Assembly (NCBI GenBank): GCA_902783935.1 | Contig: CACZTA010000045.1 | Location: forward strand, 1 to 6,304 | Reading direction: 5' to 3' | DNA from: an uncultured Lachnospiraceae bacterium | GTDB lineage: Bacteria; Bacillota; Clostridia; Lachnospirales; Lachnospiraceae | Length of the DNA: 6,304 nucleotides | Part shown: positions 1-5,334 of the stretch, piece by piece | Layout of the letters: each line of letters starts with the position of its first letter | Position numbering within the stretch: the stretch's first letter is position 1 | The notes under the pieces: generated by a model | The model's input: the letters and a program-made list of their open reading frames with translations, nothing else | Told to the model about the DNA's origin: nothing | Database searches by the model: none | Made by a program: the position numbers and the translations under genes

Positions 1-550
1 GGACTTCGGCGAAAACTACGTACAGGAACTGAGGGAAAAGCACACTGAACTTCCGCAGGATATCCGCTGGCATATGATCGGCCACCTTCAGCGGAACAAG
101 GTGAAGTACATAGCACCTTTTATTACGATGATTCATTCCGTCGATTCGGAGGAACTGGCGGACACAATTGAAAAGGAAGCTGCAAAAAACGGCCGCTCGA
201 TCGATGTGCTGATTGAAGTCAATGTCGGGATGGAGGACACTAAGTACGGGGTCAGGCCGGAAGAAACGGCCGCACTTGCCGCTTATATACAGAAACTGCC
301 GCATGTCAGATTCAGAGGCCTTATGACCAGCGCTCCTTATGTTGAAGATCCTGAAGAGGACCGGCCGGTGTTCCGGGAGCTGCGCCAATTAGGTGTTGAC
401 TTGCATCCGGAAAACGATAATAATGAAACTGCGGGCATTTTGAGTATGGGAATGTCCAACGATTTCGAGGTTGCCGTCGAAGAAGGCGCGACCTGCATAA
501 GAGTCGGCACACTGATTTTCGGTGAGAGGGACTACAGCCATACGAATTGA
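1..550 (+). CDS. yggS: YggS/YlmE family PLP-binding homeostasis protein, 3' part
   Basis: This is the C-terminal 182 residues of a YggS (YlmE/PROSC) protein; the first complete codon is at position 2 and the start lies upstream of the window. The family carries pyridoxal phosphate on a fold-type III TIM barrel and balances cellular vitamin B6 and amino/keto acid pools; it has no firmly established catalytic activity. Seen in the sequence are the family motifs FGENYVQEL at the very edge, WHMIGHLQRNKVKYI (codons from 68), IHSVDSEELA, VLIEVNVGMEDTKYG, RFRGLMTSAP, and the phosphate-binding C-terminal stretch LSMGMSNDFEVAV followed by GATCIRVGTLIFGERDY. The PLP-binding lysine falls in the missing N-terminal part (about 45 residues, judged from the usual length near 230). 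The stop is 29 bases before the sepF start, so the two are probably co-transcribed, as in the ylm/sepF cluster of Gram-positive bacteria. Family assignment is very secure. Confidence 0.95.
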   Translation, partial: DFGENYVQELREKHTELPQDIRWHMIGHLQRNKVKYIAPFITMIHSVDSEELADTIEKEAAKNGRSIDVLIEVNVGMEDTKYGVRPEETAALAAYIQKLPHVRFRGLMTSAPYVEDPEEDRPVFRELRQLGVDLHPENDNNETAGILSMGMSNDFEVAVEEGATCIRVGTLIFGERDYSHTN

Positions 551-568
551 GTCTGAAAAAGACCGGTT

Positions 569-573
569 GGGAG
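569..573 (+). promoter_or_regulatory. Ribosome binding site deciding the sepF start
   Basis: GGGAG lies 6 bases before the ATG at 580. An alternative in-frame TTG at 547 overlaps the yggS stop but has no Shine-Dalgarno sequence at a workable distance. It would also add 11 residues before the membrane-binding helix that normally begins SepF. The ATG at 580 is therefore preferred. Confidence 0.7.
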
Positions 574-579
574 CATAAA

Positions 580-1296
580 ATGGGGTTACTGGACAGATTT
601 CTGAATGCAATAAAACTGAATGATGACTTCGACGATGACGACGATGAAGACTTCCTCGATGAGGAGGAAGACTTTGATGACGACTATGATGACGAAGACT
701 ATACGGAGAAAAAGCATTCCCGGGGCGGCCTTTTCAACCGTTTCCGCTCCTACGACGACGATGAAGACGACGATGACGAAGAAGTTCTCCTGCCCGAAGA
801 GGACGACGAGGACGATTATGTGAGACCGGCCCGCGCTTCCCGCACCGCGAGGAAAGCCCGCGGATCCGGCAGGGAGAAAACGGCGCGCAGCGGATCCTCC
901 GCGAAAGAGCGGAAGCCGGAAAAGAAGAAAGAAACAGCCAGGGAATCCAGAATCAGAAACAGATCCAAAGTGACTTCGATCAGGAAAAAGAATACCGACG
1001 GAAACGGAAACGGCGTCAATGTGATCCGCCCCGCTTCCATGGAAGATACTCCGGAAATCGCCGACTATCTGATGAACAACAGCACGGTTGTGCTGAACCT
1101 GGAAGGCCTCGACATCGAGATCGCTCAGAGAGTCATTGATTTTACCTGCGGGGTCTGCTACTCACTCGATGGAAGTCTCCAGAAGGTCTCCAGCTACATC
1201 TTTATTCTGACACCCAGAGATGTCGATATTTCCGGTGACTTTCAGAGTATCCTGAGCGGGGCGTTTGACATACCCGCCATGAAGTCCACATACTGA
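580..1296 (+). CDS. sepF: Cell division protein SepF with long charged linker
   Basis: SepF binds FtsZ, bundles its filaments and anchors the Z-ring to the inner face of the membrane. The 238-residue product starts with a short amphipathic segment (MGLLDRFLNAIKL), the usual membrane-targeting helix. An intensely acidic stretch follows (residues 15-41, 21 of 27 Asp/Glu), then GGLFNRF (49-55), a second acidic stretch (59-79) and a basic stretch (81-137, 23 Lys/Arg and 5 Glu). The conserved SepF core fills residues 146-229, with NVIRPASMEDTPEIADYL, STVVLNLEGLDIEIAQRVID, LQKVSSYIFILTP and VDISGDFQSIL. B. subtilis SepF is about 150 residues, so the excess here is nearly all linker. The GLFNRF block repeats the N-terminal helix plus acid pattern and may be an internal duplication. 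Position next to yggS is the classic Gram-positive arrangement. Identification is secure; the role of the linker is unknown. Confidence 0.97.
   Translation: MGLLDRFLNAIKLNDDFDDDDDEDFLDEEEDFDDDYDDEDYTEKKHSRGGLFNRFRSYDDDEDDDDEEVLLPEEDDEDDYVRPARASRTARKARGSGREKTARSGSSAKERKPEKKKETARESRIRNRSKVTSIRKKNTDGNGNGVNVIRPASMEDTPEIADYLMNNSTVVLNLEGLDIEIAQRVIDFTCGVCYSLDGSLQKVSSYIFILTPRDVDISGDFQSILSGAFDIPAMKSTY
1265..1294 (+). promoter_or_regulatory. Candidate sigma-A-type promoter at the end of sepF
   Basis: A perfect TTGACA (1265-1270) is followed after 18 bases by CATACT (1289-1294), which matches the TATAAT consensus at 4 of 6 positions. Transcription would start near 1301, just before the hairpin at 1308. 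This is the only reasonable promoter-like pair found close to aroB. It lies inside the sepF coding region, where chance matches are common, so support is weak. Confidence 0.25.
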
Positions 1297-1307
1297 CCTG
1301 AAAGCTT

Positions 1308-1348
1308 AGAGCACCGGGAACCAGTTTCCCCGTGCTCTTATTTTATAT
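1308..1348 (+). terminator. Rho-independent terminator after sepF (or aroB leader hairpin)
   Basis: An inverted repeat pairs AGAGCACCGGGAA (1308-1320) with TTCCCCGTGCTCT (1326-1338) around a 5-base loop. That gives 12 base pairs interrupted by a single C/C mismatch. TATTTTATAT (1339-1348) follows at once. It starts 12 bases after the sepF stop, typical of an intrinsic terminator on the plus strand. The opposite strand lacks a T run after the stem, so it is one-directional. The T run is broken by A residues, so some read-through into aroB is plausible. The aroB Shine-Dalgarno begins directly after it. Confidence 0.7.
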
Positions 1349-1354
1349 AGAGGA
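1349..1354 (+). promoter_or_regulatory. aroB ribosome binding site
   Basis: AGAGGA lies 9 bases before the ATG at 1364 and immediately after the T-rich run of the hairpin. A second in-frame ATG two codons later (1370) would leave a 15-base spacer, so 1364 is the better start. An ATG at 1354 is out of frame. Confidence 0.6.
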
Positions 1355-1363
1355 TGCAGATCC

Positions 1364-2440
1364 ATGAAGATGAATGAAGGCAGAATCGAACCGGTCATAA
1401 TTGACTCCTTTGAGGAACTTGCAGATGTGTGCCGAAGCGCGGGCATTACGGGACAGCGGGTCATGCTGGCCGGGGATACGAATACCATTCCCCTGATGGG
1501 GGAACGCGCTGCGGCACAGCTCGGAAAGGTTTTCCGTGAAGTTCACATGTTTGCCTTTGAGGCGGGAGAGGAGAATAAAACACTCTCTTCCGTGGAGAGC
1601 CTGCTCTCTTATCTTCTGGACTGCGGATTTGACCGACACGATACTGTCGCGGCACTGGGCGGAGGCGTAACCGGGGATATGGCCGGGTTTGCCGCCGCTG
1701 TCTACCTGCGCGGCATCCGGGTCATCCAGATCCCGACGACGCTTGTTGCACAGATTGATTCCGGCATCGGCGGGAAGACAGGCGTTGATTTTGAAGGCTG
1801 CAAAAACATGGTGGGCGCATTCCATATGCCCGCGCTCGTCTGTTCCTGCCCCGAAGCGCTGCTTACGCTCTCCGATGACCAGTTCCGGGCCGGCATGGGT
1901 GAGGTCGTCAAAACCGCCCTGCTCGGGGACGGAAAGCTCTATGAATGGCTCCCTGTTCATGCAGAACAGATCCTCAACAGGGACAAAGAAGTCCTGTATG
2001 AGATGATCCGGCGGTCCGCTGCCGTAAAATGTTCCGTCGTGCGCAGGGATCCCACGGAACAGGGTGAACGTGCGCTGCTGAATCTCGGCCACACGATCGG
2101 CCACGCCGTAGAAAAAGCATGTCAGTTCCGCATGCTCCACGGGGACTGTGTCGGGCTCGGCCTTCTGGCTGCCGCGCAGATGAGTTACCTGCGGGGGATG
2201 ATTGACAGCGATACATGTATCCGCATTCACGACGTCTGCAGACTGTTCGGCCTCCCGCGTTTTGTGACGGGCATCACTGCGGAGGAGATCCTTAAAAATA
2301 CAAAATCCGACAAAAAGATGATTGCCGGACATATCCGCTTTATCCTGATCGAAAGTCCGGGAAAAGCTGTTTATGCGGATGATGTCACGGATGAAGAGCT
2401 GCTCGCTGGGATCCGCCACATTCTTGACAAAGATGCATGA
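1364..2440 (+). CDS. aroB: 3-dehydroquinate synthase
   Basis: AroB converts DAHP (3-deoxy-D-arabino-heptulosonate 7-phosphate) to 3-dehydroquinate, the second step of the shikimate pathway to aromatic amino acids, in the cytoplasm using NAD+ and a divalent metal. The 358-residue length is normal for a stand-alone bacterial enzyme. Visible motifs are the nucleotide-binding ALGGGVTGDMAGFAA (residues 97-111), the region IPTTLVAQIDSGIGGKTGVD (123-142), KNMVGAFHMP (147-156), DQFRAGMGEVVKTALL (172-187), NLGHTIGHAVE (240-250) and LHGDCVGLG (258-266). The three expected metal ligands are present as E180, H243 and H259. No other shikimate gene is in the window. A hairpin separates it from sepF, while its stop lies just before or overlapping lspA, so it appears to be the first gene of the aroB-lspA-rluD operon. 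Nothing suggests loss of activity. Confidence 0.98.
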   Translation: MKMNEGRIEPVIIDSFEELADVCRSAGITGQRVMLAGDTNTIPLMGERAAAQLGKVFREVHMFAFEAGEENKTLSSVESLLSYLLDCGFDRHDTVAALGGGVTGDMAGFAAAVYLRGIRVIQIPTTLVAQIDSGIGGKTGVDFEGCKNMVGAFHMPALVCSCPEALLTLSDDQFRAGMGEVVKTALLGDGKLYEWLPVHAEQILNRDKEVLYEMIRRSAAVKCSVVRRDPTEQGERALLNLGHTIGHAVEKACQFRMLHGDCVGLGLLAAAQMSYLRGMIDSDTCIRIHDVCRLFGLPRFVTGITAEEILKNTKSDKKMIAGHIRFILIESPGKAVYADDVTDEELLAGIRHILDKDA

Positions 2441-2448
2441 GCAGCAGT

Positions 2449-2453
2449 AAGGA
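2449..2453 (+). promoter_or_regulatory. Ribosome binding site favouring the lspA start at 2458
   Basis: AAGGA stands 4 bases before the ATG at 2458, a short but workable spacing. The upstream in-frame ATG at 2437, which overlaps the aroB stop as ATGA, has no Shine-Dalgarno-like sequence before it. It could still be used by ribosomes finishing aroB. Confidence 0.5.
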
Positions 2454-2457
2454 ATTT

Positions 2458-2970
2458 ATGCAGAATAAGAAGACACAGAGAAATATCATCTGCCTTGCGG
2501 CAGCGGTCCTCCTTATTGCGGCGGACCTGCTGACGAAACGGGCAGCCGTACAGTATCTGAAGGACAGGCCGGCCGTCCTCATCGACGGCGTCCTTGAGCT
2601 CAACTATCTGGAAAATCACGGGGCAGCCTTCGGCATGATGGAGGGAAGAGGGCTCGTTTTTGCCGCCGCTGCAGTCTTTTTTATGGCTGCGGCTGTCTGG
2701 TTCCTCCTGAAAACGCCGGCGGAAAAAAAGTATCTGCCTGCGTGTGCGGTCTGTACGGCAGCTTTTGCCGGAGCCGCCGGCAATCTTTTTGACCGGATCG
2801 CCCTCGGCTATGTCCGCGATTTCATTTACGTGAGCCTGATTGACTTCCCGGTTTTCAATGTCGCGGATATCTGCGTAACCTGTTCCATGGCTGCGGCATT
2901 TTTTCTGATCCTGTTCTATTATAAAGACGGGGACTTTCAATATTTAAGCAGGAGGAAGGCGGATGCCTGA
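2458..2970 (+). CDS. lspA: Lipoprotein signal peptidase (signal peptidase II)
   Basis: LspA is a membrane aspartyl protease that removes the signal peptide from prolipoproteins after Lgt has lipidated the lipobox cysteine. From the ATG at 2458 the protein has 170 residues, the usual family size, with about four membrane segments. The first spans roughly residues 9-24 and the last roughly 136-154. Family motifs are AADLLTKRA (from residue 21), LNYLENHGAAFGM (from 47), AGAAGNLFDRI (104-114), GYVRDFI (117-123) and FPVFNVADICV (130-140). The catalytic aspartates are D112 and D137. Starting at 2437 would add seven residues (MSSSKEF) and make an ATGA overlap with aroB; the longer start cannot be excluded. 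The 3' end overlaps the following gene by 8 bases, so translation is probably coupled. Identification is secure; only the start is uncertain. Confidence 0.97.
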   Translation: MQNKKTQRNIICLAAAVLLIAADLLTKRAAVQYLKDRPAVLIDGVLELNYLENHGAAFGMMEGRGLVFAAAAVFFMAAAVWFLLKTPAEKKYLPACAVCTAAFAGAAGNLFDRIALGYVRDFIYVSLIDFPVFNVADICVTCSMAAAFFLILFYYKDGDFQYLSRRKADA

Positions 2971-3886
2971 GATTCAGAGACTGACCGCTCTCGAAGAGGA
3001 TGCGGGGAAGCGTGCGGACCGTTTTCTGGCCGAAAAGCTGTCTTCCTGTTCGAGAAGCCGACTTCAGGCGCTGATCGGCGAAGGCCGGGTTACGATTGAC
3101 GGCATCCCTGTCCGGAGCAGCAGGAAAGTCGCGCCCGGTGAGACGGTCACGGTGGAGTTTCCGGATCCGGTTGAGACGGAAGTCGTACCGGAAGAAATGG
3201 ACCTGGATATTCTTTATGAAGACGGGGATGTCCTGGTCGTCAATAAACCGAAGGGCATGCCGGTCCATCCGGCAGCCGGCCATATAAACGGAACGCTCGT
3301 CAACGGGATCCTGGCGCACTGCGGGAGCGATTTATCCGGGATCAACGGCGTTCTGAGGCCCGGCATCGTGCACCGGATCGATAAAGATACCACCGGCGCG
3401 CTGATTGTCTGTAAAAATGATGCCGCCCACCGCGCCATTGCCGCGCAGCTCGAAGCGCATACGGCCGTGCGGCGCTACCGCGGCATCGTCACCGGAAATC
3501 TGAAAGAGGATACCGGTACGGTTACGGGGAATATCGGCAGAAGCCCGCGGGACCGGAAAAAAATGGCGGTTGTGGTATCCGGCGGAAAGCCGGCCGTCAC
3601 CCATTACCGGGTACTTGAGCGGTTCGGGACGTGCACCTACTGTGAATTCCGGCTGGAGACCGGCAGGACGCACCAGATCCGCGTCCACATGGCGCATATC
3701 GGCCATCCGCTTCTGGGCGACGAAGTTTACGGGGGCGGAAGGCGCATTCCGGGGACGGAAGGCCAGACGCTTCACGCCATGGTGATCGGTTTCGTCCATC
3801 CGTCAACGGGCGCCTATGTGGAATGTACGGCACCGCTGCCGCCGTATTTTGAGGAACTTCTCGAGAGACTCAGGAGAGGGAGATAA
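2963..3886 (+). CDS. rluD: RluA/RluD-family ribosomal large-subunit pseudouridine synthase
   Basis: Enzymes of this family isomerise specific uridines of 23S rRNA to pseudouridine. The 307-residue protein has an N-terminal S4 RNA-binding domain (residues about 15-66, with KRADRFLAEKLSSCSRSRLQ and GRVTIDG) and a C-terminal catalytic domain. Catalytic motif II reads PGIVHRIDKDTTGALIV (133-149), with D140 as the nucleophile. Further motifs are VVNKPKGMPVHP (92-103) and LETGRTHQIRVHMAHIGHPL (231-250), followed by GDEVYGG. The two-domain layout and the HRIDKDTTG sequence fit the RluD type, which modifies helix 69 sites in E. coli. Bacillota often carry several paralogues, so exact target positions cannot be assigned from sequence. 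AGGAGG at 2950-2955, inside lspA, lies 7 bases before the ATG, and the gene overlaps lspA by 8 bases. The lspA-rluD pair is a common order in Bacillota. Confidence 0.94.
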   Translation: MPEIQRLTALEEDAGKRADRFLAEKLSSCSRSRLQALIGEGRVTIDGIPVRSSRKVAPGETVTVEFPDPVETEVVPEEMDLDILYEDGDVLVVNKPKGMPVHPAAGHINGTLVNGILAHCGSDLSGINGVLRPGIVHRIDKDTTGALIVCKNDAAHRAIAAQLEAHTAVRRYRGIVTGNLKEDTGTVTGNIGRSPRDRKKMAVVVSGGKPAVTHYRVLERFGTCTYCEFRLETGRTHQIRVHMAHIGHPLLGDEVYGGGRRIPGTEGQTLHAMVIGFVHPSTGAYVECTAPLPPYFEELLERLRRGR

Positions 3887-3890
3887 GGAG
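3885..3890 (+). promoter_or_regulatory. Ribosome binding site overlapping the rluD stop codon
   Basis: AAGGAG shares its first two bases with the TAA stop of the pseudouridine synthase gene (3884-3886). It lies 7 bases before the ATG at 3898. The arrangement points to one transcript and coupled translation of the two genes. Confidence 0.65.
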
Positions 3891-3897
3891 ATTCCGG

Positions 3898-5328
3898 ATG
3901 AAGAAATGGAAAGCAGATGGGAATTACAGGATGATGGGCCTGACAGCGTTTTTTGTCGTCGCCGCCAGCATGCTGTTTTATTTCCTACTCTTCAGGACAA
4001 AAACGCTCGGCAACGGGATCGCAAAGGTGATCAGCGTCATCAACCCGATTCTGTACGGGTTTATCATCGCCTATATTCTCATGCCGGTCATGCAGTGCAT
4101 CGAAAACCTTGTCTATAAGGTGATCGTCAGGGCGCACAGGAAACCGTCTCCGCGCATCTGCCGCACGATTCACCTGCTCTGCTGCATTTTCGCGCTTGTG
4201 CTTGCGGGGCTGATCGTCTACGGCCTGTTTGCGATGATCATTCCCCAGCTGATTACCAGTATCCGGACCATTGTCATCAACTTCCAGTCATATATTGACA
4301 ACATCAACGGATTTATTGATACCTGGCTCCTTAAGGATAATCAGGAACTGGACGAAAAAACGACCGCCCTGATCACGGAATACTCGCAGAAACTGTACGA
4401 GTGGCTGCAGTCCGAGATCACCCCCCTTTTGAACAGGCTCGCGGGCGGTGTGACGAACAGCGTCCTCGGCGTGGCGACGTTTGTGAAGAACATCCTGCTC
4501 GGCGCCATTATTTCCCTGTATGTCATGATCCGGAACGATGTGCTGCTCGCCAGGTTCAGGCGCCTGGTCTATGCATTATTTACCCCGCAGACGGGAAACA
4601 GGATTCTCCGCAATCTGCGCTTTGCGGATGAAAAGTTCGGCGGTTTCTTTATCGGCAAAGTCCTTGATTCGGCGATAATCGGGGTAATCACCTACATCTG
4701 CTGCCTGGTTATGAAAATGCCGTATACGGTCCTGATCTCCGTCGTGATCGGCGTGACGAATATTATTCCGTTTTTCGGCCCGTTTATCGGAGCCGTACCG
4801 TCCTCCATCCTGATCTTCGTCGAGAATCCGCTGAAGGCGCTGATTTTCATTGTCTTTATCCTGATTCTCCAGCAGTTCGACGGAAACTTCCTCGGCCCGA
4901 GGATCCTCGGCAGCTCGGTCGGTGTCTCCAGTTTCATGGTGATCCTGTCGATCCTGATCGGCAGCGGATTCTTCGGTGTCACCGGCATGGTGGTCGCAGT
5001 ACCGGCTTGCGCCGTGATCACGGCGCTTGTCCAGACAGCTGTTCTCAGGAGGATGATGGAGAAGCACCTGCCCGGCGACCTCGAGTCGTATCATAACATT
5101 GACATGATTAACCCGATCAACGGGGAGTTTATCCCGCTCGAAAGAAAGACCGGGAATCTGAGCATGTATGACAAGCTGCGCATGAGGAACGAGGAGGCGT
5201 CGCTTTTTGTCGAGCCGCTGAAGGAGATGAGCTGGGAGCAGACGAGAGAGCAGCTGGAGAGAGAGGACGCGGAAATAGACGGCACCGCTTATATAAAAAC
5301 GGAGCCGGAAGAAGTGTTTTACGATTAA
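3898..5328 (+). CDS. AI-2E/PerM-family polytopic membrane protein
   Basis: The 476-residue protein belongs to the AI-2E transporter (UPF0118, YdiK/PerM/YtvI) family. Some members are reported to export autoinducer-2 and others to act as Na+/H+ antiporters; the substrate here cannot be told. About eight membrane segments are visible: roughly residues 14-32, 42-64, 90-115, 190-212, 249-272, 277-306, 312-327 and a hairpin-like pair in 342-385. A long amphipathic loop (116-189) after the third segment is typical of the family. The strongest signature is GVTNIIPFFGPFIGAVPSS (285-303), followed by QQFDGNFLGPRILGSSVGVS (325-344). A hydrophilic tail of about 90 residues (388-476), acidic at the end, follows the last segment. 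A good Shine-Dalgarno overlaps the preceding stop codon, so it is probably the last gene of the operon. Family membership is secure; function is not. Confidence 0.93.
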   Translation: MKKWKADGNYRMMGLTAFFVVAASMLFYFLLFRTKTLGNGIAKVISVINPILYGFIIAYILMPVMQCIENLVYKVIVRAHRKPSPRICRTIHLLCCIFALVLAGLIVYGLFAMIIPQLITSIRTIVINFQSYIDNINGFIDTWLLKDNQELDEKTTALITEYSQKLYEWLQSEITPLLNRLAGGVTNSVLGVATFVKNILLGAIISLYVMIRNDVLLARFRRLVYALFTPQTGNRILRNLRFADEKFGGFFIGKVLDSAIIGVITYICCLVMKMPYTVLISVVIGVTNIIPFFGPFIGAVPSSILIFVENPLKALIFIVFILILQQFDGNFLGPRILGSSVGVSSFMVILSILIGSGFFGVTGMVVAVPACAVITALVQTAVLRRMMEKHLPGDLESYHNIDMINPINGEFIPLERKTGNLSMYDKLRMRNEEASLFVEPLKEMSWEQTREQLEREDAEIDGTAYIKTEPEEVFYD

Positions 5329-5334
5329 GATATT

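Noticed and set aside
547..579. TTG start for sepF overlapping the yggS stop (TTGA)
   Set aside because: No Shine-Dalgarno precedes it, and it adds residues before the conserved membrane helix; the ATG at 580 has GGGAG at 6 bases.
620..823. A Met/Thr-rich 67-codon frame within sepF
   Set aside because: It is the shifted reading of the GAY/GAR repeats of the SepF acidic linker, giving Met-Thr-Thr strings with no independent support.
1339..1349. TATATA in the T-rich run as a -10 box for aroB
   Set aside because: There is no -35-like sequence at the right distance, and the resulting transcript would start after the aroB ribosome site.
1343..2419. A 358-codon open frame on the minus strand covering nearly all of aroB
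   Set aside because: It is the complement of an aroB with all family motifs, its translation shows no recognisable domain, and it runs into the hairpin region. It is a by-product of GC-rich codon use.
2424..2453. TTGACA at the end of aroB as a promoter for lspA
   Set aside because: No acceptable -10 box lies 16-18 bases downstream (TAAGGA is the ribosome site), and lspA is already closely linked to aroB.
2371..2940. A 189-codon minus-strand open frame over lspA
   Set aside because: LspA motifs are complete on the plus strand; the antisense product is rich in Arg, Lys and Cys with no family resemblance or clear ribosome site.
4576..5094. A 172-codon minus-strand open frame inside the membrane-protein gene
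   Set aside because: It lies wholly within a well-supported membrane-protein gene and its product is a low-information hydrophilic sequence.
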